Part shown: positions 54,198 through 64,000 of the stretch, piece by piece
Numbering within the stretch: position 1 is the stretch's first letter
Layout of the letters: each line of letters opens with the position of its first letter
Translations under genes and position numbers: made by a program
Source: Bacillus sp. ISL-45
GTDB taxonomy: Bacteria; Bacillota; Bacilli; Bacillales; Cytobacillaceae
Assembly: GCF_018613195.1 (NCBI RefSeq)
Contig: NZ_JAGGQQ010000005.1
Span: forward strand, 215,593-279,592
Direction of reading: 5' to 3'
Length of the DNA stretch: 64,000 bases
The notes under the pieces: generated by a model
The model's input: the letters and a program-made list of their open reading frames with translations, nothing else
The model's database searches: none
Told to the model about the DNA's origin: nothing

Positions 54198-54384
54198 CCT
54201 TTACTGAGGAAGAAACTGCTTCAGAACTGATATTGACAGCAGGAATTCCAAATAGAGGTGAAAATTCCGGGGAAAACTGATATGATGGTACATAAAGTTA
54301 ATATATTTCCCAGTTATTCTCAAACTTGCTCCAATTGTTTTTTGAAAAATTTATTATATAAAAAGTCCATATTTCGCTTTGAGA

Positions 54385-54413
54385 AGTGCCTGGTCAAGGC
54401 GCTTACGCTTTTC
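54385..54413. repeat. Partial GCGCTT-type dispersed repeat before pgpH
   Basis: AAGGCGCTTACGCTTTTC matches the right end of the modular repeats. It stops just before the pgpH Shine-Dalgarno (TAGGAGGGG), as at rsmE. Confidence 0.55.
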
Positions 54414-54431
54414 TAGTAGGAGGGGCTGTAA

Positions 54432-56615
54432 ATGGAAAAGCTGCAGGTCCAATTAACTGCCATATTGAACTTGTTGAATATAAAGATTTTCCGGGTTTTA
54501 TTATTTTTGCTGATAGGCGTTGTGATGTATTCAGCGATGTACAGCAATGTAAAACCTGAAAAGCTTAATTTGGAATTACACTCTTTGGCGGAAAAAACCA
54601 TCCGTTCGCCTATTACAATTGAGGATAAAGAGAGCACGGAAGCGAACCGCAGGGAAGCGGTTGAGAAAGTCAATGATGTCTACAGAGTCAAGAGTGAATA
54701 TGCACAGAACAGGGTTGATTTAGTCACTTCCATTTTCAGTTCGGTTTCAGAAGTCAATGAGGAAGTGCAGGCAGAGATCGACCAGAAGAAAAAAGCAGCT
54801 GAAGAGGCAGGTGTGGAAGATAAGCCTGTTCCTGAAGGTCCTTCGAAGGAAGAAAAACTGTCCATGTTAAAAACGAAGTTGACCGAGAGTGAAACAAAGA
54901 GCTTATCTGATGAAGTATTCGTTGCTCTGCTTCAAGCACCGAAGGAAGAGCTGCTGGTTGCCAAGGACCTAACGGTTACGGCTGTAAATAATACGATGAA
55001 GCACAGTGTCCCCGCGGATGAAGTGGAGAATGCGAAGTTAAATGTTGAGGAAGAATTGAAGTATACGAGTTTGAGCAGCAGTTTAAAGAAAGCTATTATC
55101 GAACTCGGCCGCTATGCAGTCGTCCAGAATGAGTTCTACGACCCTGAAGCAACTGAGGATCAGCGCCAGCAGGCTATGGACAGTGTTGAACCTGTAAGGA
55201 TCCTTGAGGGGCAGATTCTCGTGGATGAAGGTCAGCTCATCAGCAGGGATGTTTATAAAAAGCTCCAGCTTGTAGGTCTGTTAGAAAGTGAAAACTCCTA
55301 TAAGCCTTTTATCGGGCTGGCAATGCTTGTAGCATTAATACTTTTTGCTCTGTATGTCATTTTCAATGAAATGGAAAATGCTGATAAAAAGCAGAAGAAT
55401 CTTTTGATTTTCAGCATCATATTCATAACTTCAATCTTGTTGATGAAGCTGGTCAGTCTGTTTGATGAATTCGAATACTCGGAGATTGGCTATCTGTTCC
55501 CGGCGGCAATGGGAGCAATGCTGATTAAGATGCTGATTAATGAAAGACTGGCATTGTTTCAAATGGCGATCCTGGCCGTTACAGGTTCCATCATCTTTAA
55601 TGAAGGAATTACTGGAACGCTGAATGTTACAATCGGGATCTATATTTTAATCAGCGGTCTGGCGGCCATTTTGTTCCTGCAGAAACAGAATAGGCGTTCA
55701 AAAATCCTTCAGGCGGGGATGTTTGTATCGGTGGTTAACCTGGTTATGATCCTATCGATTCTGTTTTTAAGGAACAGCCAGTATTCTGGTCTGGAATACG
55801 GTTTTTATTTTATTGCAGCATTTGTTTCCGGTATCGTTTCAGCCGTATTGACAATCGGATTATTGCCATTTTTTGAAGCGGGGTTTGGCATCCTGTCAAC
55901 ATTAAGGCTGATCGAGCTTTCCAATCCAAACCACCCGCTCTTAAGAAAAATTCTTACAGAAGCTCCGGGTACTTACCATCACAGTGTCATGGTGGCCAAT
56001 TTATCAGAAGCGGCGTGTGAAGCGATTGGAGCTAATGGGCTTCTGGCCAGGGTCGGCTGCTATTATCATGACATCGGGAAGACGAAACGGCCGCAATTCT
56101 TTATTGAAAACCAGATCAATATGGATAACCCACACGATAAACTGCCGGCGTTGACGAGTAAAAACATTATAATCGCCCATGCTACCGATGGCGCAGAAAT
56201 GCTCCGTAAGCACCGGATGCCAAAAGAAATCATTGATATCGCAGAACAGCACCATGGTACAACGTTATTAAAATTCTTTTTTCATAAGGCGGAGCAAAGC
56301 GGGCATGAGGTTAAAGAAGAAGATTTCCGTTATCCGGGGCCTAAGCCGCAAACAAAAGAGTCAGCTGTCATTGGGATCGCGGATAGTGTGGAAGCCGCTG
56401 TAAGATCGATGGCGCACCCTACACATGAACAAATTGAAAATCTGGTACACAATATTATTAGGGACCGGCTGCAGGATGGCCAGCTGGGTGAATGTGATAT
56501 CACGTTGAGGGAGCTGGATACGGTAGCTGATACACTTTGTGAAACGTTAAAGGGAATATTCCACTCGAGAATCGAATATCCAGAAATGAATAAGCAGAAG
56601 GTGAAGCAGGCATGA
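54432..56615 (+). CDS. pgpH: Cyclic di-AMP phosphodiesterase PgpH
   Basis: A 727-residue 7TM-HD protein (YqfF). One N-terminal helix, an extracellular 7TMR-HDED domain (about 40-290), seven membrane helices (about 295-480) and a cytosolic HD phosphodiesterase domain with H546-D547 in [14 protein letters not shown]. It hydrolyses c-di-AMP. TAGGAGGGG precedes the ATG. It overlaps ybeY by 4 bp. Confidence 0.95.
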   Translation: MEKLQVQLTAILNLLNIKIFRVLLFLLIGVVMYSAMYSNVKPEKLNLELHSLAEKTIRSPITIEDKESTEANRREAVEKVNDVYRVKSEYAQNRVDLVTSIFSSVSEVNEEVQAEIDQKKKAAEEAGVEDKPVPEGPSKEEKLSMLKTKLTESETKSLSDEVFVALLQAPKEELLVAKDLTVTAVNNTMKHSVPADEVENAKLNVEEELKYTSLSSSLKKAIIELGRYAVVQNEFYDPEATEDQRQQAMDSVEPVRILEGQILVDEGQLISRDVYKKLQLVGLLESENSYKPFIGLAMLVALILFALYVIFNEMENADKKQKNLLIFSIIFITSILLMKLVSLFDEFEYSEIGYLFPAAMGAMLIKMLINERLALFQMAILAVTGSIIFNEGITGTLNVTIGIYILISGLAAILFLQKQNRRSKILQAGMFVSVVNLVMILSILFLRNSQYSGLEYGFYFIAAFVSGIVSAVLTIGLLPFFEAGFGILSTLRLIELSNPNHPLLRKILTEAPGTYHHSVMVANLSEAACEAIGANGLLARVGCYYHDIGKTKRPQFFIENQINMDNPHDKLPALTSKNIIIAHATDGAEMLRKHRMPKEIIDIAEQHHGTTLLKFFFHKAEQSGHEVKEEDFRYPGPKPQTKESAVIGIADSVEAAVRSMAHPTHEQIENLVHNIIRDRLQDGQLGECDITLRELDTVADTLCETLKGIFHSRIEYPEMNKQKVKQA

Positions 56616-57082
56616 GTTTAGAAATTGATTTTTTGGATGAAATAAATGAATTGTCAGAGCATGAAATAAGTGAAATTGAAAAATTGTTGAACTATACGGC
56701 CGAGCAGGAGAATGTCGAGGAAGGCAGTGAACTTTCCGTTACATTCGTATCGAATGAAAGAATCCAGGAAATAAACCGAGAATATCGTGACAAGGATCGC
56801 CCGACAGATGTCATTTCTTTTGCCCTGGAGGAAATGGGGGAAGGAGAACTGGAGATTGTTGGGGAGGGTATTCCGAGGATCCTCGGTGACATCATCATTT
56901 CCATTCCGAAAGCAAGGGAACAGGCAGAAGAATATAACCATTCATTCATGCGGGAACTTGGTTTCCTTGCGGTCCATGGCCTCCTGCATTTATTAGGCTA
57001 TGACCATATGAATGAGCAGGATGAAAAACAGATGTTTGACAGACAAAAAGAAATCCTGGATGGGTATGGGCTTGGACGCTGA
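56612..57082 (+). CDS. ybeY: Endoribonuclease YbeY
   Basis: A 156-residue zinc endoribonuclease for 16S rRNA 3'-end maturation and ribosome quality control. The metal motif is [11 protein letters not shown]. The start overlaps the pgpH stop (ATGA), so translation is probably coupled. It overlaps dgkA by about 17 bp. Confidence 0.96.
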   Translation: MSLEIDFLDEINELSEHEISEIEKLLNYTAEQENVEEGSELSVTFVSNERIQEINREYRDKDRPTDVISFALEEMGEGELEIVGEGIPRILGDIIISIPKAREQAEEYNHSFMRELGFLAVHGLLHLLGYDHMNEQDEKQMFDRQKEILDGYGLGR

Positions 57083-57446
57083 TAACCAGAGGAAGCATCC
57101 ACTTGCTTCCTCATTCAAATTTGGTTTCGAGGGAATCGCAGCAGCGGCCGCAAAAGAGCGAAATGTCCAAATCCATATAGGGATTTCGATTTTTGTGATT
57201 TTAGCTGGGTTTATATTTTCGATAAGCAAATACGAATGGATCGCTATCATTTTATCCATAGGCGGAATGATCTCGATGGAAATGATGAATACCGCAATTG
57301 AAAGAACAGTTGATTTGTATACGAAAGAATACCACCCGCTTGCCAAGCAGGCAAAGGATATCGCCGCCGGTGCTGTCCTGGTTTTTGCGATTGCCAGTGT
57401 CATGATTGGTTTAATCATTTTTCTGCCAAGAATATTAGCTTTGTAG
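57066..57446 (+). CDS. dgkA: Undecaprenol/diacylglycerol kinase DgkA
   Basis: A 126-residue trimeric-type membrane kinase with three predicted helices. Conserved parts are [14 protein letters not shown] and [21 protein letters not shown]. subtilis DgkA phosphorylates undecaprenol. The start is uncertain: ATG 57066 or 57060, both inside ybeY with a weak Shine-Dalgarno, fitting translational coupling. A terminator overlaps the stop. cdd does not follow, unlike in B. subtilis. Confidence 0.92.
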   Translation: MGLDADNQRKHPLASSFKFGFEGIAAAAAKERNVQIHIGISIFVILAGFIFSISKYEWIAIILSIGGMISMEMMNTAIERTVDLYTKEYHPLAKQAKDIAAGAVLVFAIASVMIGLIIFLPRILAL

Positions 57447-57475
57447 TTGCCCCATTTGCAGGGCAACTTTTTTTG
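57445..57475 (+). terminator. pgpH-ybeY-dgkA terminator
   Basis: AGTTGCCC pairs with GGGCAACT, then a T-run. Array 3 begins about 12 bp after it. Confidence 0.85.
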
Positions 57476-57486
57476 GGGATGGATAT

Positions 57487-58128
57487 ACTAGGTTTCTGCC
57501 TGCTAATGACGACCCCGGGCACTTGTTCAGAGCTGGGTGGTCTTTATAGCTCTCCTAATGACCATACCAGGCACTTTTTTCGCAGTGGATGGTCTTTATG
57601 GTTCTTCTAAAGACCGCCCCAGGCAATATTTTCGCTCTGGATGGTCTTTATAGCTCTCCTAATGACCATCCCAGGAACTTTTTCAGAGGAGGATGGTCTT
57701 TATAGCTCTTCTAAAGACCACCCCAGGTAATATTTTCGCTCTGGATGGTCTTTATAGCTCTTCTAAAGACCACCCCAGGCACTTTTTTTGCCCTTGATGG
57801 TCTTTATAGCTCTTCTAAAGACCACCCCAGGTAATATTTTCGCTCTGAATGGTCTTTATAGCCTTCCTAAAGACCACCCCAGGCAATTTTTCAAAGCTGG
57901 ATGGTCTTTATAACTCTCCTAATGACCACCCCAGGCTCTATTTTTGCCCTTGATGGTCTTTATAGCTCTTCTAAAGACCATCCCACTCAATTTTTTCGCA
58001 GTGGATGGTCTTTATAGCTCTCCTAAAGACCATCCGAGGCTCTTTTTCTGAACTTGATTGTCTTTATGGTACTTCTAAAGACCATCTAATCATTTTATCA
58101 GCACCGGGTGGTCTTTATAACTCTTCTT
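57487..58128. repeat. Tandem array of 12-13 units, 52-bp period (array 3)
   Basis: GGTCTTTAT-type boxes begin at 57539, 57591, 57643, 57695, 57747, 57799, 57851, 57903, 57955, 58007, 58059 and 58110. Every step is 52 bp except the last (51). A degenerate unit in the same register begins at 57487. Each unit is a hairpin, TGGTCTTTA, TAGCTCTTC and TAAAGACCA (some with TAATGACCA), plus a 25-bp linker such as CCCCAGGTAATATTTTCGCT. The remaining gap to era (58129-58475) shows no gene; it contains ATGACAATG/CATTGTCAT as a short inverted repeat. Confidence 0.96.
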
Positions 58129-58475
58129 TCTGCAGCCACAACAACTTTTCTCCATGAGAATTAAAAAGAGCGCCAGCCAAAAGGAGATGGTCATTTCTAC
58201 AGTAATGACAATGTAGGTACCCATTGTCATTGCAATCTTTGAGGCCATGTCAAGCAAGCTTAGAAAGTGTGTAAAGAGCTAAATGACCTTACAAAAATGG
58301 CGCACATGTTTGAACCGATTTGAAAACAGGGAAAAACTTAAGTAAAATATCATCACAGTGTAAAACAGTGCTTGTATGTTTTTAGAAAATTTAAAATTTT
58401 ATATTTCATTTTTGCTACAAACGATGAAATCACACTGAAAATAAGTTAAAATAAAATGGAGAAGGGAAATACAGT

Positions 58476-59405
58476 ATGAATTTTAATAATCAAGGCAGTA
58501 ACAGTAAATCGCACAAATCAGGCTTCATTTCCATCATTGGAAGGCCAAATGTAGGGAAGTCGACCTTTCTTAACAGGGTGATCGGGCAAAAGATTGCGAT
58601 TATGAGCGATAAACCGCAAACGACCCGGAATAAGGTCCAGGGTGTCCTTACGCTTGAAGATTCACAGCTGATATTCATAGACACACCAGGAATCCATAAA
58701 CCGAAGCATCGTCTGGGCGATTTCATGATGAAGGTAGCACAGAATACTTTAAAAGAAGTCGATCTGGTTTTGTTTATGGTAAATGCCCAGGAAGGATATG
58801 GCCGCGGCGAGGAATTTATCATTGAGAAACTTCAGAATGTAAAAACACCAGTTTTCCTAGTCATTAATAAAATCGACCTGATTCATCCGGATGAGTTGTT
58901 CAAACTAATTGAGTCCTATAATGAAAAGTTCAATTTCGCTGAAATTGTCCCGATATCTGCATTAGAAGGCAACAATGTTGAAAAGCTCCTCGAGCAAATC
59001 AAGGAGAAAATGCCGGAAGGGCCACAGTTTTATCCTGCTGACCAGGTCACAGACCATCCCGAACGTTTTATTGTTTCTGAACTGATCAGGGAAAAAGCGC
59101 TTCATTTGACAAGGGAAGAAATTCCTCATTCACTTGCTGTAGTAATTGAAAAAATGGAACGCCAGCCTGAAAAGGAAATGGTGCATGTCATGGCTACAAT
59201 CATTGTAGAAAGGGACTCCCAGAAAGGCATCATCATTGGCAAGCAGGGCAGTATGCTGAAGGAAATCGGCAAAAGGGCACGACATGATATCGAGAATCTG
59301 CTCGGTACTAAAGTATTTCTGGAATTGTGGGTAAAGGTACAGAAGGATTGGAGAAACAAAGCCACGCAGCTTCGTGATTTTGGTTTCAGGGAAGATGAGT
59401 ATTAA
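58476..59405 (+). CDS. era: GTPase Era
   Basis: A 309-residue GTPase for 16S rRNA maturation. G-motifs: GRPNVGKST (G1), DTPGIH (G3), NKIDL (G4) and SALEG (G5). The C-terminal KH domain has [19 protein letters not shown]. The N-terminus is a few residues longer than in B. subtilis. ATG 58476 follows GGAGAAGGG. Confidence 0.97.
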   Translation: MNFNNQGSNSKSHKSGFISIIGRPNVGKSTFLNRVIGQKIAIMSDKPQTTRNKVQGVLTLEDSQLIFIDTPGIHKPKHRLGDFMMKVAQNTLKEVDLVLFMVNAQEGYGRGEEFIIEKLQNVKTPVFLVINKIDLIHPDELFKLIESYNEKFNFAEIVPISALEGNNVEKLLEQIKEKMPEGPQFYPADQVTDHPERFIVSELIREKALHLTREEIPHSLAVVIEKMERQPEKEMVHVMATIIVERDSQKGIIIGKQGSMLKEIGKRARHDIENLLGTKVFLELWVKVQKDWRNKATQLRDFGFREDEY

Positions 59406-59575
59406 GCCTGTTTGGTAAATGCTCCCTCATTAACATATTAACGGAAAGTAAATATTATTCATAAATAGGATTTACAATTTTTACGTGACATGAAAATCTG
59501 ATTGACAGGCTATGATATTCATAAGGATTTGGGATAGATGAGTTGCTAGTGAAAAAATGAAAGGTGGGGTTTTCG

Positions 59576-59719
59576 ATGTTGGACTTTACCTGGAAGGTGT
59601 TTTCTCAGACAGGTAACATTGACACATATCTTCTCTTTAAGGAATTAGAGAAAGACGATCAAGAAATACCCGGTTATCAGGAGGATGAACTAGCAGAAAT
59701 TGATTTTCCAATCTCATAG
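59576..59719 (+). CDS. yqzL: YqzL family small protein
   Basis: A 47-residue acidic peptide with the YqzL signature MLDFTWKVFSQTGNIDTYLL. AAAGGTGGGG precedes the ATG. It lies between era and recO exactly as in B. subtilis. Function unknown. Confidence 0.9.
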   Translation: MLDFTWKVFSQTGNIDTYLLFKELEKDDQEIPGYQEDELAEIDFPIS

Positions 59720-59750
59720 GTTTGTCTGTAGTAATGGATGGTGACAACAA

Positions 59751-60503
59751 ATGCTGCAGAAATGTGAAGGCATTGTCATTAGAACGACAAATTATGGCGA
59801 GAACAATAAAATAGTTACGCTATATACAAGGGAATTTGGTAAAGTTGGTGTGATGGCAAGAGGTGCTAAAAAGCCTAATAGCAGGCTTTCTGCTGTCACC
59901 CAGCTTTTTACTTACGGACAGTTTCTTTTTCAGGCAAGTTCAGGGCTGGGCAGTTTGCAGCAGGGGGAAATGATTTCTTCCATGCGGTCGATCCGGGAGG
60001 ATATTTTCCTTACTGCACATGCCAGCTATATTGTTGATTTGACAGATAAAGTAACAGAGGAAAAGAAATCCAATCCTTTTATGTTCGAATTGCTTTTTCA
60101 GACGCTCAGCTTTATGAATGAAGGCTACGATATGGAGATTTTGACTTTCATATATGAAATGAAAATGCTGAATGTCCAGGGCCTATATCCCGTTTTGGAC
60201 AAGTGTGCAAATTGCGGCAATACAGAGGGTGAATTCAATTTTTCAATCAGAGAGGGCGGTCTGCTGTGCCATCGCTGTTTTGAGATTGATCCCTACAGGA
60301 TCAGAATCTCGCCAGGAACTGTAAGGCTGCTACGCTTGTTCTACTTGCTTGACCTAAGCCGGCTTGGCAATATTTCAGTTAAGCCAGAGACAAAAGCCGA
60401 GCTGAAAAAAGTCATTTCCGCTTATTATGATGAATATTCAGGACTTTATTTGAAAACAAGGAAATTCCTCGACCAAATGGATTCATTCAGGGACCAACTG
60501 TAA
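59751..60503 (+). CDS. recO: DNA repair protein RecO
   Basis: A 250-residue recombination mediator that helps load RecA. An N-terminal OB fold ([21 protein letters not shown]) is followed by a helical domain and a zinc finger with CANC and CHRC. It follows yqzL by 31 bp. The glyQS promoter begins 3 bp after its stop. Confidence 0.95.
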   Translation: MLQKCEGIVIRTTNYGENNKIVTLYTREFGKVGVMARGAKKPNSRLSAVTQLFTYGQFLFQASSGLGSLQQGEMISSMRSIREDIFLTAHASYIVDLTDKVTEEKKSNPFMFELLFQTLSFMNEGYDMEILTFIYEMKMLNVQGLYPVLDKCANCGNTEGEFNFSIREGGLLCHRCFEIDPYRIRISPGTVRLLRLFYLLDLSRLGNISVKPETKAELKKVISAYYDEYSGLYLKTRKFLDQMDSFRDQL

Positions 60504-60506
60504 CTA

Positions 60507-60535
60507 TTGACATTGTTTCTTGATTTCGCTATTAT
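60507..60535 (+). promoter_or_regulatory. Sigma-A promoter of glyQS
   Basis: A perfect TTGACA (60507-60512), a 17-bp spacer and TATTAT (60530-60535), directly after the recO stop and about 70 bp before the T-box. Confidence 0.75.
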
Positions 60536-60604
60536 TCAAATCAAAAGCTTTTCCTGTTTTAAGAAAGTCATCATCAAGAAAAAGCTCTGATGATAATTAC
60601 ATAT

Positions 60605-60807
60605 GTTGCAGTGAAGGAAAAGAGTACTTAAATCCCTCTGTATTAGCGAGTCCGGGTATGGTGTGAGCCGGATTGCAGAAATTAAGGAAGGCATTCCGGA
60701 GCGACATCACTTTTAAAGAGGCTGCTTTTTGCAGCAAGTAGGGTGGAACCGCGGGTAAACTCTCGTCCCTATGCATGATTGGATGCATAGGGGGCGAGAG
60801 TTTTTTT
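60605..60807 (+). ncRNA. Glycine T-box leader
   Basis: A tRNA-sensing riboswitch. Stem I begins GTTGCAGTGAAGGAAAAGAG with the AGTA bulge. The specifier codon is GGC (60690-60692) in GAAGGCATTCC, pointing to glycine tRNA. The T-box AGGGTGGAACCGCGGG is at 60740-60755. The terminator stem (ACTCTCG to CGAGAGT with TATGCAT/ATGCATA inside) ends at 60800 with seven T residues. Uncharged glycyl-tRNA should promote read-through into glyQS. The layout closely follows the B. subtilis glyQS leader. Confidence 0.96.
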
Positions 60808-60821
60808 AATTTCAATACAGT

Positions 60822-60892
60822 CTATTCTTTTCGTAATTAGATGCCTAAACGCCTTTGCGGCAGCAAAGCAAGAGTTTTTGAAAAGAGCATAG
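60822..60892. repeat. Palindromic miniature element between T-box and glyQ
   Basis: CTATTCTTTTCGTAA at the left and GTTTTTGAAAAGAGCATAG at the right form imperfect terminal inverted repeats about 70 bp apart. The right end resembles that of the element before dnaK. It occupies most of the space between the T-box terminator and the glyQ Shine-Dalgarno. Confidence 0.5.
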
Positions 60893-60926
60893 TAAAACAC
60901 GATTTAAAAAATTCGGAGGTGTAAAG

Positions 60927-61817
60927 ATGAATATCCAGAATATGATTTTAACATTGCAAAAACACTGGTCTGAACAAGGATGCGTCCTTATGCAGGCATA
61001 TGACACCGAAAAGGGTGCAGGTACGATGAGTCCTTACACATTTTTAAGGGCAATTGGCCCTGAACCATGGAATGTGGCGTACGTTGAGCCATCCAGACGC
61101 CCGGCTGACGGCCGCTACGGAGAAAATCCGAACAGGCTTTATCAGCATCATCAATTCCAGGTGATCATGAAGCCTTCACCGGACAATATTCAGGAAATTT
61201 ACCTTGATTCTCTAAAAGCATTGGGTATTGATCCTCTTGAACATGATATCCGTTTTGTGGAAGACAACTGGGAAAATCCATCCCTGGGCTGTGCAGGCCT
61301 GGGTTGGGAAGTATGGCTTGATGGCATGGAAATCACGCAATTCACTTATTTCCAGCAAGTAGGCGGACTAGACTGCAAACCAGTCTCCGTGGAAATTACA
61401 TACGGAATCGAACGACTGGCGTCCTATATCCAGGATAAAGAAAATGTATTTGATCTTGAATGGACAAACGGTTTTACAGTAAGGGACATATTTGGACAGC
61501 CGGAATACGAGCATTCCAAGTATACATTTGAAACATCTGACAAAGACATGCTGTTTAACCTTTTCAATATTTATGAAAAAGAAGCAAATCGCCAGATGGA
61601 TGAAGGCCTTGTCCATCCTGCATATGACTATGTCCTTAAGTGTTCTCATACTTTTAATATCCTTGATGCACGCGGAGCGATTTCTGTGACAGAAAGGACC
61701 GGTTATATTGCCCGGATTCGAAACCTCGCTAAGAAAGTAGCGAAAACGTTCTATGAAGAAAGAGAAAAGTTGGGCTTCCCAATCATTAAACGGAAGGAGC
61801 AGGTGGAAAATGACTAA
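60927..61817 (+). CDS. glyQ: Glycyl-tRNA synthetase alpha subunit
   Basis: A 296-residue class II synthetase subunit carrying the aminoacylation site. It starts [14 protein letters not shown]; conserved blocks include [17 protein letters not shown] and [25 protein letters not shown] precedes the ATG. Controlled by the T-box upstream. It overlaps glyS by 8 bp. Confidence 0.97.
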   Translation: MNIQNMILTLQKHWSEQGCVLMQAYDTEKGAGTMSPYTFLRAIGPEPWNVAYVEPSRRPADGRYGENPNRLYQHHQFQVIMKPSPDNIQEIYLDSLKALGIDPLEHDIRFVEDNWENPSLGCAGLGWEVWLDGMEITQFTYFQQVGGLDCKPVSVEITYGIERLASYIQDKENVFDLEWTNGFTVRDIFGQPEYEHSKYTFETSDKDMLFNLFNIYEKEANRQMDEGLVHPAYDYVLKCSHTFNILDARGAISVTERTGYIARIRNLAKKVAKTFYEEREKLGFPIIKRKEQVEND

Positions 61818-63885
61818 ACGGAATTTATTACTTGAAATCGGTTTGGAAGAAATGCCTGCAAGATTTATTACCGGGTCTATAAACCAGCTGGCGTCCAAGG
61901 TGGAGAATTGGCTGAACACGAACAATATTGGTTTTGAAGCAATCAAGCTTTATTCCACACCGCGCAGGCTAGCGTTACTTGTCCTGAATGTTGATGAGCG
62001 TCAGGAAGACAGCGAGGAAGAAGCAAAGGGCCCCGCTAAAAAAATTGCCCTTAATGAGGAGGGTGCGTGGTCCAAAGCAGCGGTAGGTTTCACACGCGGC
62101 CAGGGGTTAACGGTAGAGGATATATATTTTAAAGAAATCAACGGTGTTGAATATGCCCATGTTAAAAAATTCATTAAAGGGCAGGAAACCTCTGACTTGC
62201 TCGTTGAAATGAAAGCAATCATTGCCGGATTAACTTTCCCGAAAAACATGCGCTGGGCAGACCTTGAGCTTCGTTATGTCAGGCCGATCAAATGGCTTGT
62301 TGCGATGTTCGGAAATGAAATCATTCCTTTTGAAATCGCTGGTGTCCAAACTGGCAACATAACAAGAGGCCATCGATTCCTAGGAGAAGGTGAAATTCAA
62401 TTATCCGAACCCCAGGAATATGAAGAAGCATTGTTGGGGCAGTACGTTGTGGCTGATGCGCAAAAGCGGAAGGATGCTATAATTTCGCAGCTTGAAAAAA
62501 TTGAGGAAGAGAACGGCTGGGTCGTTCCTGTTGATGAAGGTCTGCTGGAGGAAGTCAATAACCTCGTCGAATATCCAACTGCGTTATATGGACGATTCGA
62601 GGAGGAGTTCCTGGAAATCCCAGGCGAAGTGCTGATTACTTCGATGAAAGAGCACCAAAGGTATTTTCCAGTGAAATCCATGAGCGGAGACTTGCTGCCT
62701 CATTTCATCACAGTCAGGAACGGTGACCACCTTCATATTGAAAAGGTTGCCCGCGGAAACGAAAAAGTTCTAAGAGCGCGATTGGCGGATGCTGCATTTT
62801 TCTATAAAGAAGATCAAAGAATGCAGATTGCTGCCGCATTGGAAAAATTGAAAAATGTTGTATACCATGAAGAGATCGGAACAATTGCTGAAAAGTCAGA
62901 ACGAGTTCGCAAGCTTGTAGGCTTGATTGCTGAAAGACTGGAGTTTTCGCCTGATGTAATAAGGTTTGCCGACCGGGCTGCCAAAATCAGCAAATTCGAT
63001 CTGGTTTCACAAATGGTCTATGAGTTCCCTGAACTGCAAGGAATAATGGGTGAAAAGTACGCCTTGCAAAAAGGTGAAAGCCCAGAAGTAGCAACGGCAA
63101 TCAATGAGCATTATATGCCTCGCAATGCTGATGATTCAGTTCCTGCATCTCCAGCGGGAGCGTTGGTGGCAATAGCCGATAAACTCGATACAACCGTTTC
63201 GTTCTTCTCGCTTGGAATCATTCCTAGTGGATCTCAGGATCCTTATGCATTGAGAAGACAGGCGACGGGAATCGTGCAGACCTTGATTGAGAAAAAGTGG
63301 AACATTTCACTTGAGAATCTTGTCGGCCTTTCTCTGAATCTCGTTACGGAAGCAGGAATTACAAAGCGTAATGACGAAGAAGTTTACCATGACCTTATCC
63401 AATTCTTTAAATTACGAGTTAAGCATTTGTTACAGGAGCGAGCAATCCGCTACGATTTAATTGATGCCGTACTGGGAGGAGAGATTGGTATTGTATCGGG
63501 ACTGATCGAAAAGGCAGAAGCACTGCAGGCTGCTAGCAGCAGTGAGGGCTTTAAAGAAAGCATGGAAGCGTTGAGCCGGGTTCTTAACATCGCAAGTAAG
63601 AAAGATGTACTTGGTGATATTGATCCAGAACGTTTTGAAAATGAGTATGAACAACGGCTGTATGAAAAGTATCTGGAGCTAGGAAAGAAGGCCGAGGATG
63701 GTATGGATGCCGCGTCATATTATCAGCTTTTGGTTAACATTAAACCTGAAATCAATGATTATTTTGAGCATACAATGGTAATGTCTGATAACCAGGATGT
63801 CCGCGATAACCGTTTGAATCAAATGGCTGCATTGGCAGTGCTGATCATGAAGCTCGCAAAAGTAAATGATATTGTCGTTAAGTAA
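61810..63885 (+). CDS. glyS: Glycyl-tRNA synthetase beta subunit
   Basis: A 691-residue subunit binding tRNA-Gly. The N-terminus [20 protein letters not shown] is characteristic; an HD-like region and a C-terminal anticodon-binding helical domain follow. ATG 61810 lies within the end of glyQ, with GGAGCAGGTGG upstream. An in-frame ATG at 61753 is deep inside glyQ and is not favoured. Confidence 0.96.
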   Translation: MTKRNLLLEIGLEEMPARFITGSINQLASKVENWLNTNNIGFEAIKLYSTPRRLALLVLNVDERQEDSEEEAKGPAKKIALNEEGAWSKAAVGFTRGQGLTVEDIYFKEINGVEYAHVKKFIKGQETSDLLVEMKAIIAGLTFPKNMRWADLELRYVRPIKWLVAMFGNEIIPFEIAGVQTGNITRGHRFLGEGEIQLSEPQEYEEALLGQYVVADAQKRKDAIISQLEKIEEENGWVVPVDEGLLEEVNNLVEYPTALYGRFEEEFLEIPGEVLITSMKEHQRYFPVKSMSGDLLPHFITVRNGDHLHIEKVARGNEKVLRARLADAAFFYKEDQRMQIAAALEKLKNVVYHEEIGTIAEKSERVRKLVGLIAERLEFSPDVIRFADRAAKISKFDLVSQMVYEFPELQGIMGEKYALQKGESPEVATAINEHYMPRNADDSVPASPAGALVAIADKLDTTVSFFSLGIIPSGSQDPYALRRQATGIVQTLIEKKWNISLENLVGLSLNLVTEAGITKRNDEEVYHDLIQFFKLRVKHLLQERAIRYDLIDAVLGGEIGIVSGLIEKAEALQAASSSEGFKESMEALSRVLNIASKKDVLGDIDPERFENEYEQRLYEKYLELGKKAEDGMDAASYYQLLVNIKPEINDYFEHTMVMSDNQDVRDNRLNQMAALAVLIMKLAKVNDIVVK

Positions 63886-63914
63886 AACATGCAAAAATAA
63901 ACTGATTTTATTGG

Positions 63915-63941
63915 GTGCCTTCCTGGACAGGAAGGCGCTTT
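63915..63941 (+). terminator. Probable glyQS terminator
   Basis: GTGCCTTCCT pairs with AGGAAGGCGC around a four-base loop, followed by only a short T-run (CTTTAA). The last 60 bases of the window show no start of a gene. Confidence 0.5.
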
Positions 63942-64000
63942 AACAAGTACCTTATGCTAGGGGAAGAAAAAATCGTCATGAAATGTTAATTAGTTCATAA

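Noticed and set aside
58155-58217. 20-codon ORF between array 3 and era
   Set aside because: No Shine-Dalgarno and no similarity to any family I recognise.
60597-60815. Minus-strand ORF within the glycine T-box
   Set aside because: The sequence is fully explained by the T-box structure.

Overview
The window is chromosomal DNA from a spore-forming member of the Bacillaceae. Nearly every gene has a clear Bacillus subtilis counterpart, and the order follows the B. subtilis greA/yrrS to comE to dnaK to glyQS stretch. Low-to-moderate GC, strong Shine-Dalgarno sites, frequent TTG/GTG starts and sporulation genes (sigK, gpr, spoIIP, yqfC, yqfD, sda, a YjcZ-type peptide) fit a Bacillus sensu lato such as Mesobacillus. 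The genus is an inference; I could not run a search.

Layout. 1-5840: greA, pbpI, yrrS, yrzA and the methylthioadenosine/SAH genes mtaD and mtnN. 5867-7107: a 24-unit tandem array. 7263-8356: yrhC and a cluster of very small ORFs around yrzI. 8401-14450: intact sigK, a sulfur-handling operon (DsrE, TusA, SQR-like flavoprotein, DUF1641), truncated haemoglobin, an orphan response regulator, a YjcZ-type peptide and several dispersed repeats. 14451-17876: pepF and the divergent pssA/psd pair for phosphatidylethanolamine. 17981-23614: sda with DnaA boxes, then yqeG-yqeH-aroE-yhbY-nadD-yqeK-rsfS-yqeM. 23706-28364: comER, comEA-EB-EC, yqzM. 28717-33088: holA, rpsT, gpr, spoIIP, yqxA. 33142-33522: second tandem array, followed by an inserted NERD-domain gene. 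34715-46264: lepA, hemW and the CIRCE-controlled hrcA-grpE-dnaK-dnaJ-prmA-rsmE-mtaB heat-shock cluster. 46362-54157: yqeW, rpsU-yqeY, the sigma-W type yqeZ-floA-yqfB unit, yqfC-yqfD-phoH. 54432-57446: pgpH-ybeY-dgkA. 57487-58128: third tandem array, at the place where B. subtilis has cdd. 58476-63885: era, yqzL, recO and glyQS under a glycine T-box.

The genes are mostly housekeeping: transcript fidelity, ribosome assembly, chaperones, tRNA charging and modification, phospholipid and c-di-AMP metabolism, DNA uptake and sporulation.

The unusual content lies between genes. Three tandem arrays with unrelated sequences all have a 52-bp period, and each begins within about 10-30 bp downstream of an intrinsic terminator. 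Two genes whose B. subtilis orthologues are, from memory, mother-cell genes (pbpI and yqfC) have their Shine-Dalgarno inside the 3' arm of an intrinsic-terminator hairpin, with the U-tract running directly into the AUG. A promoter-driven cluster of peptides of about 19-45 residues surrounds yrzI. Miniature inverted-repeat elements sit between grpE and dnaK, between the T-box and glyQ, and elsewhere.
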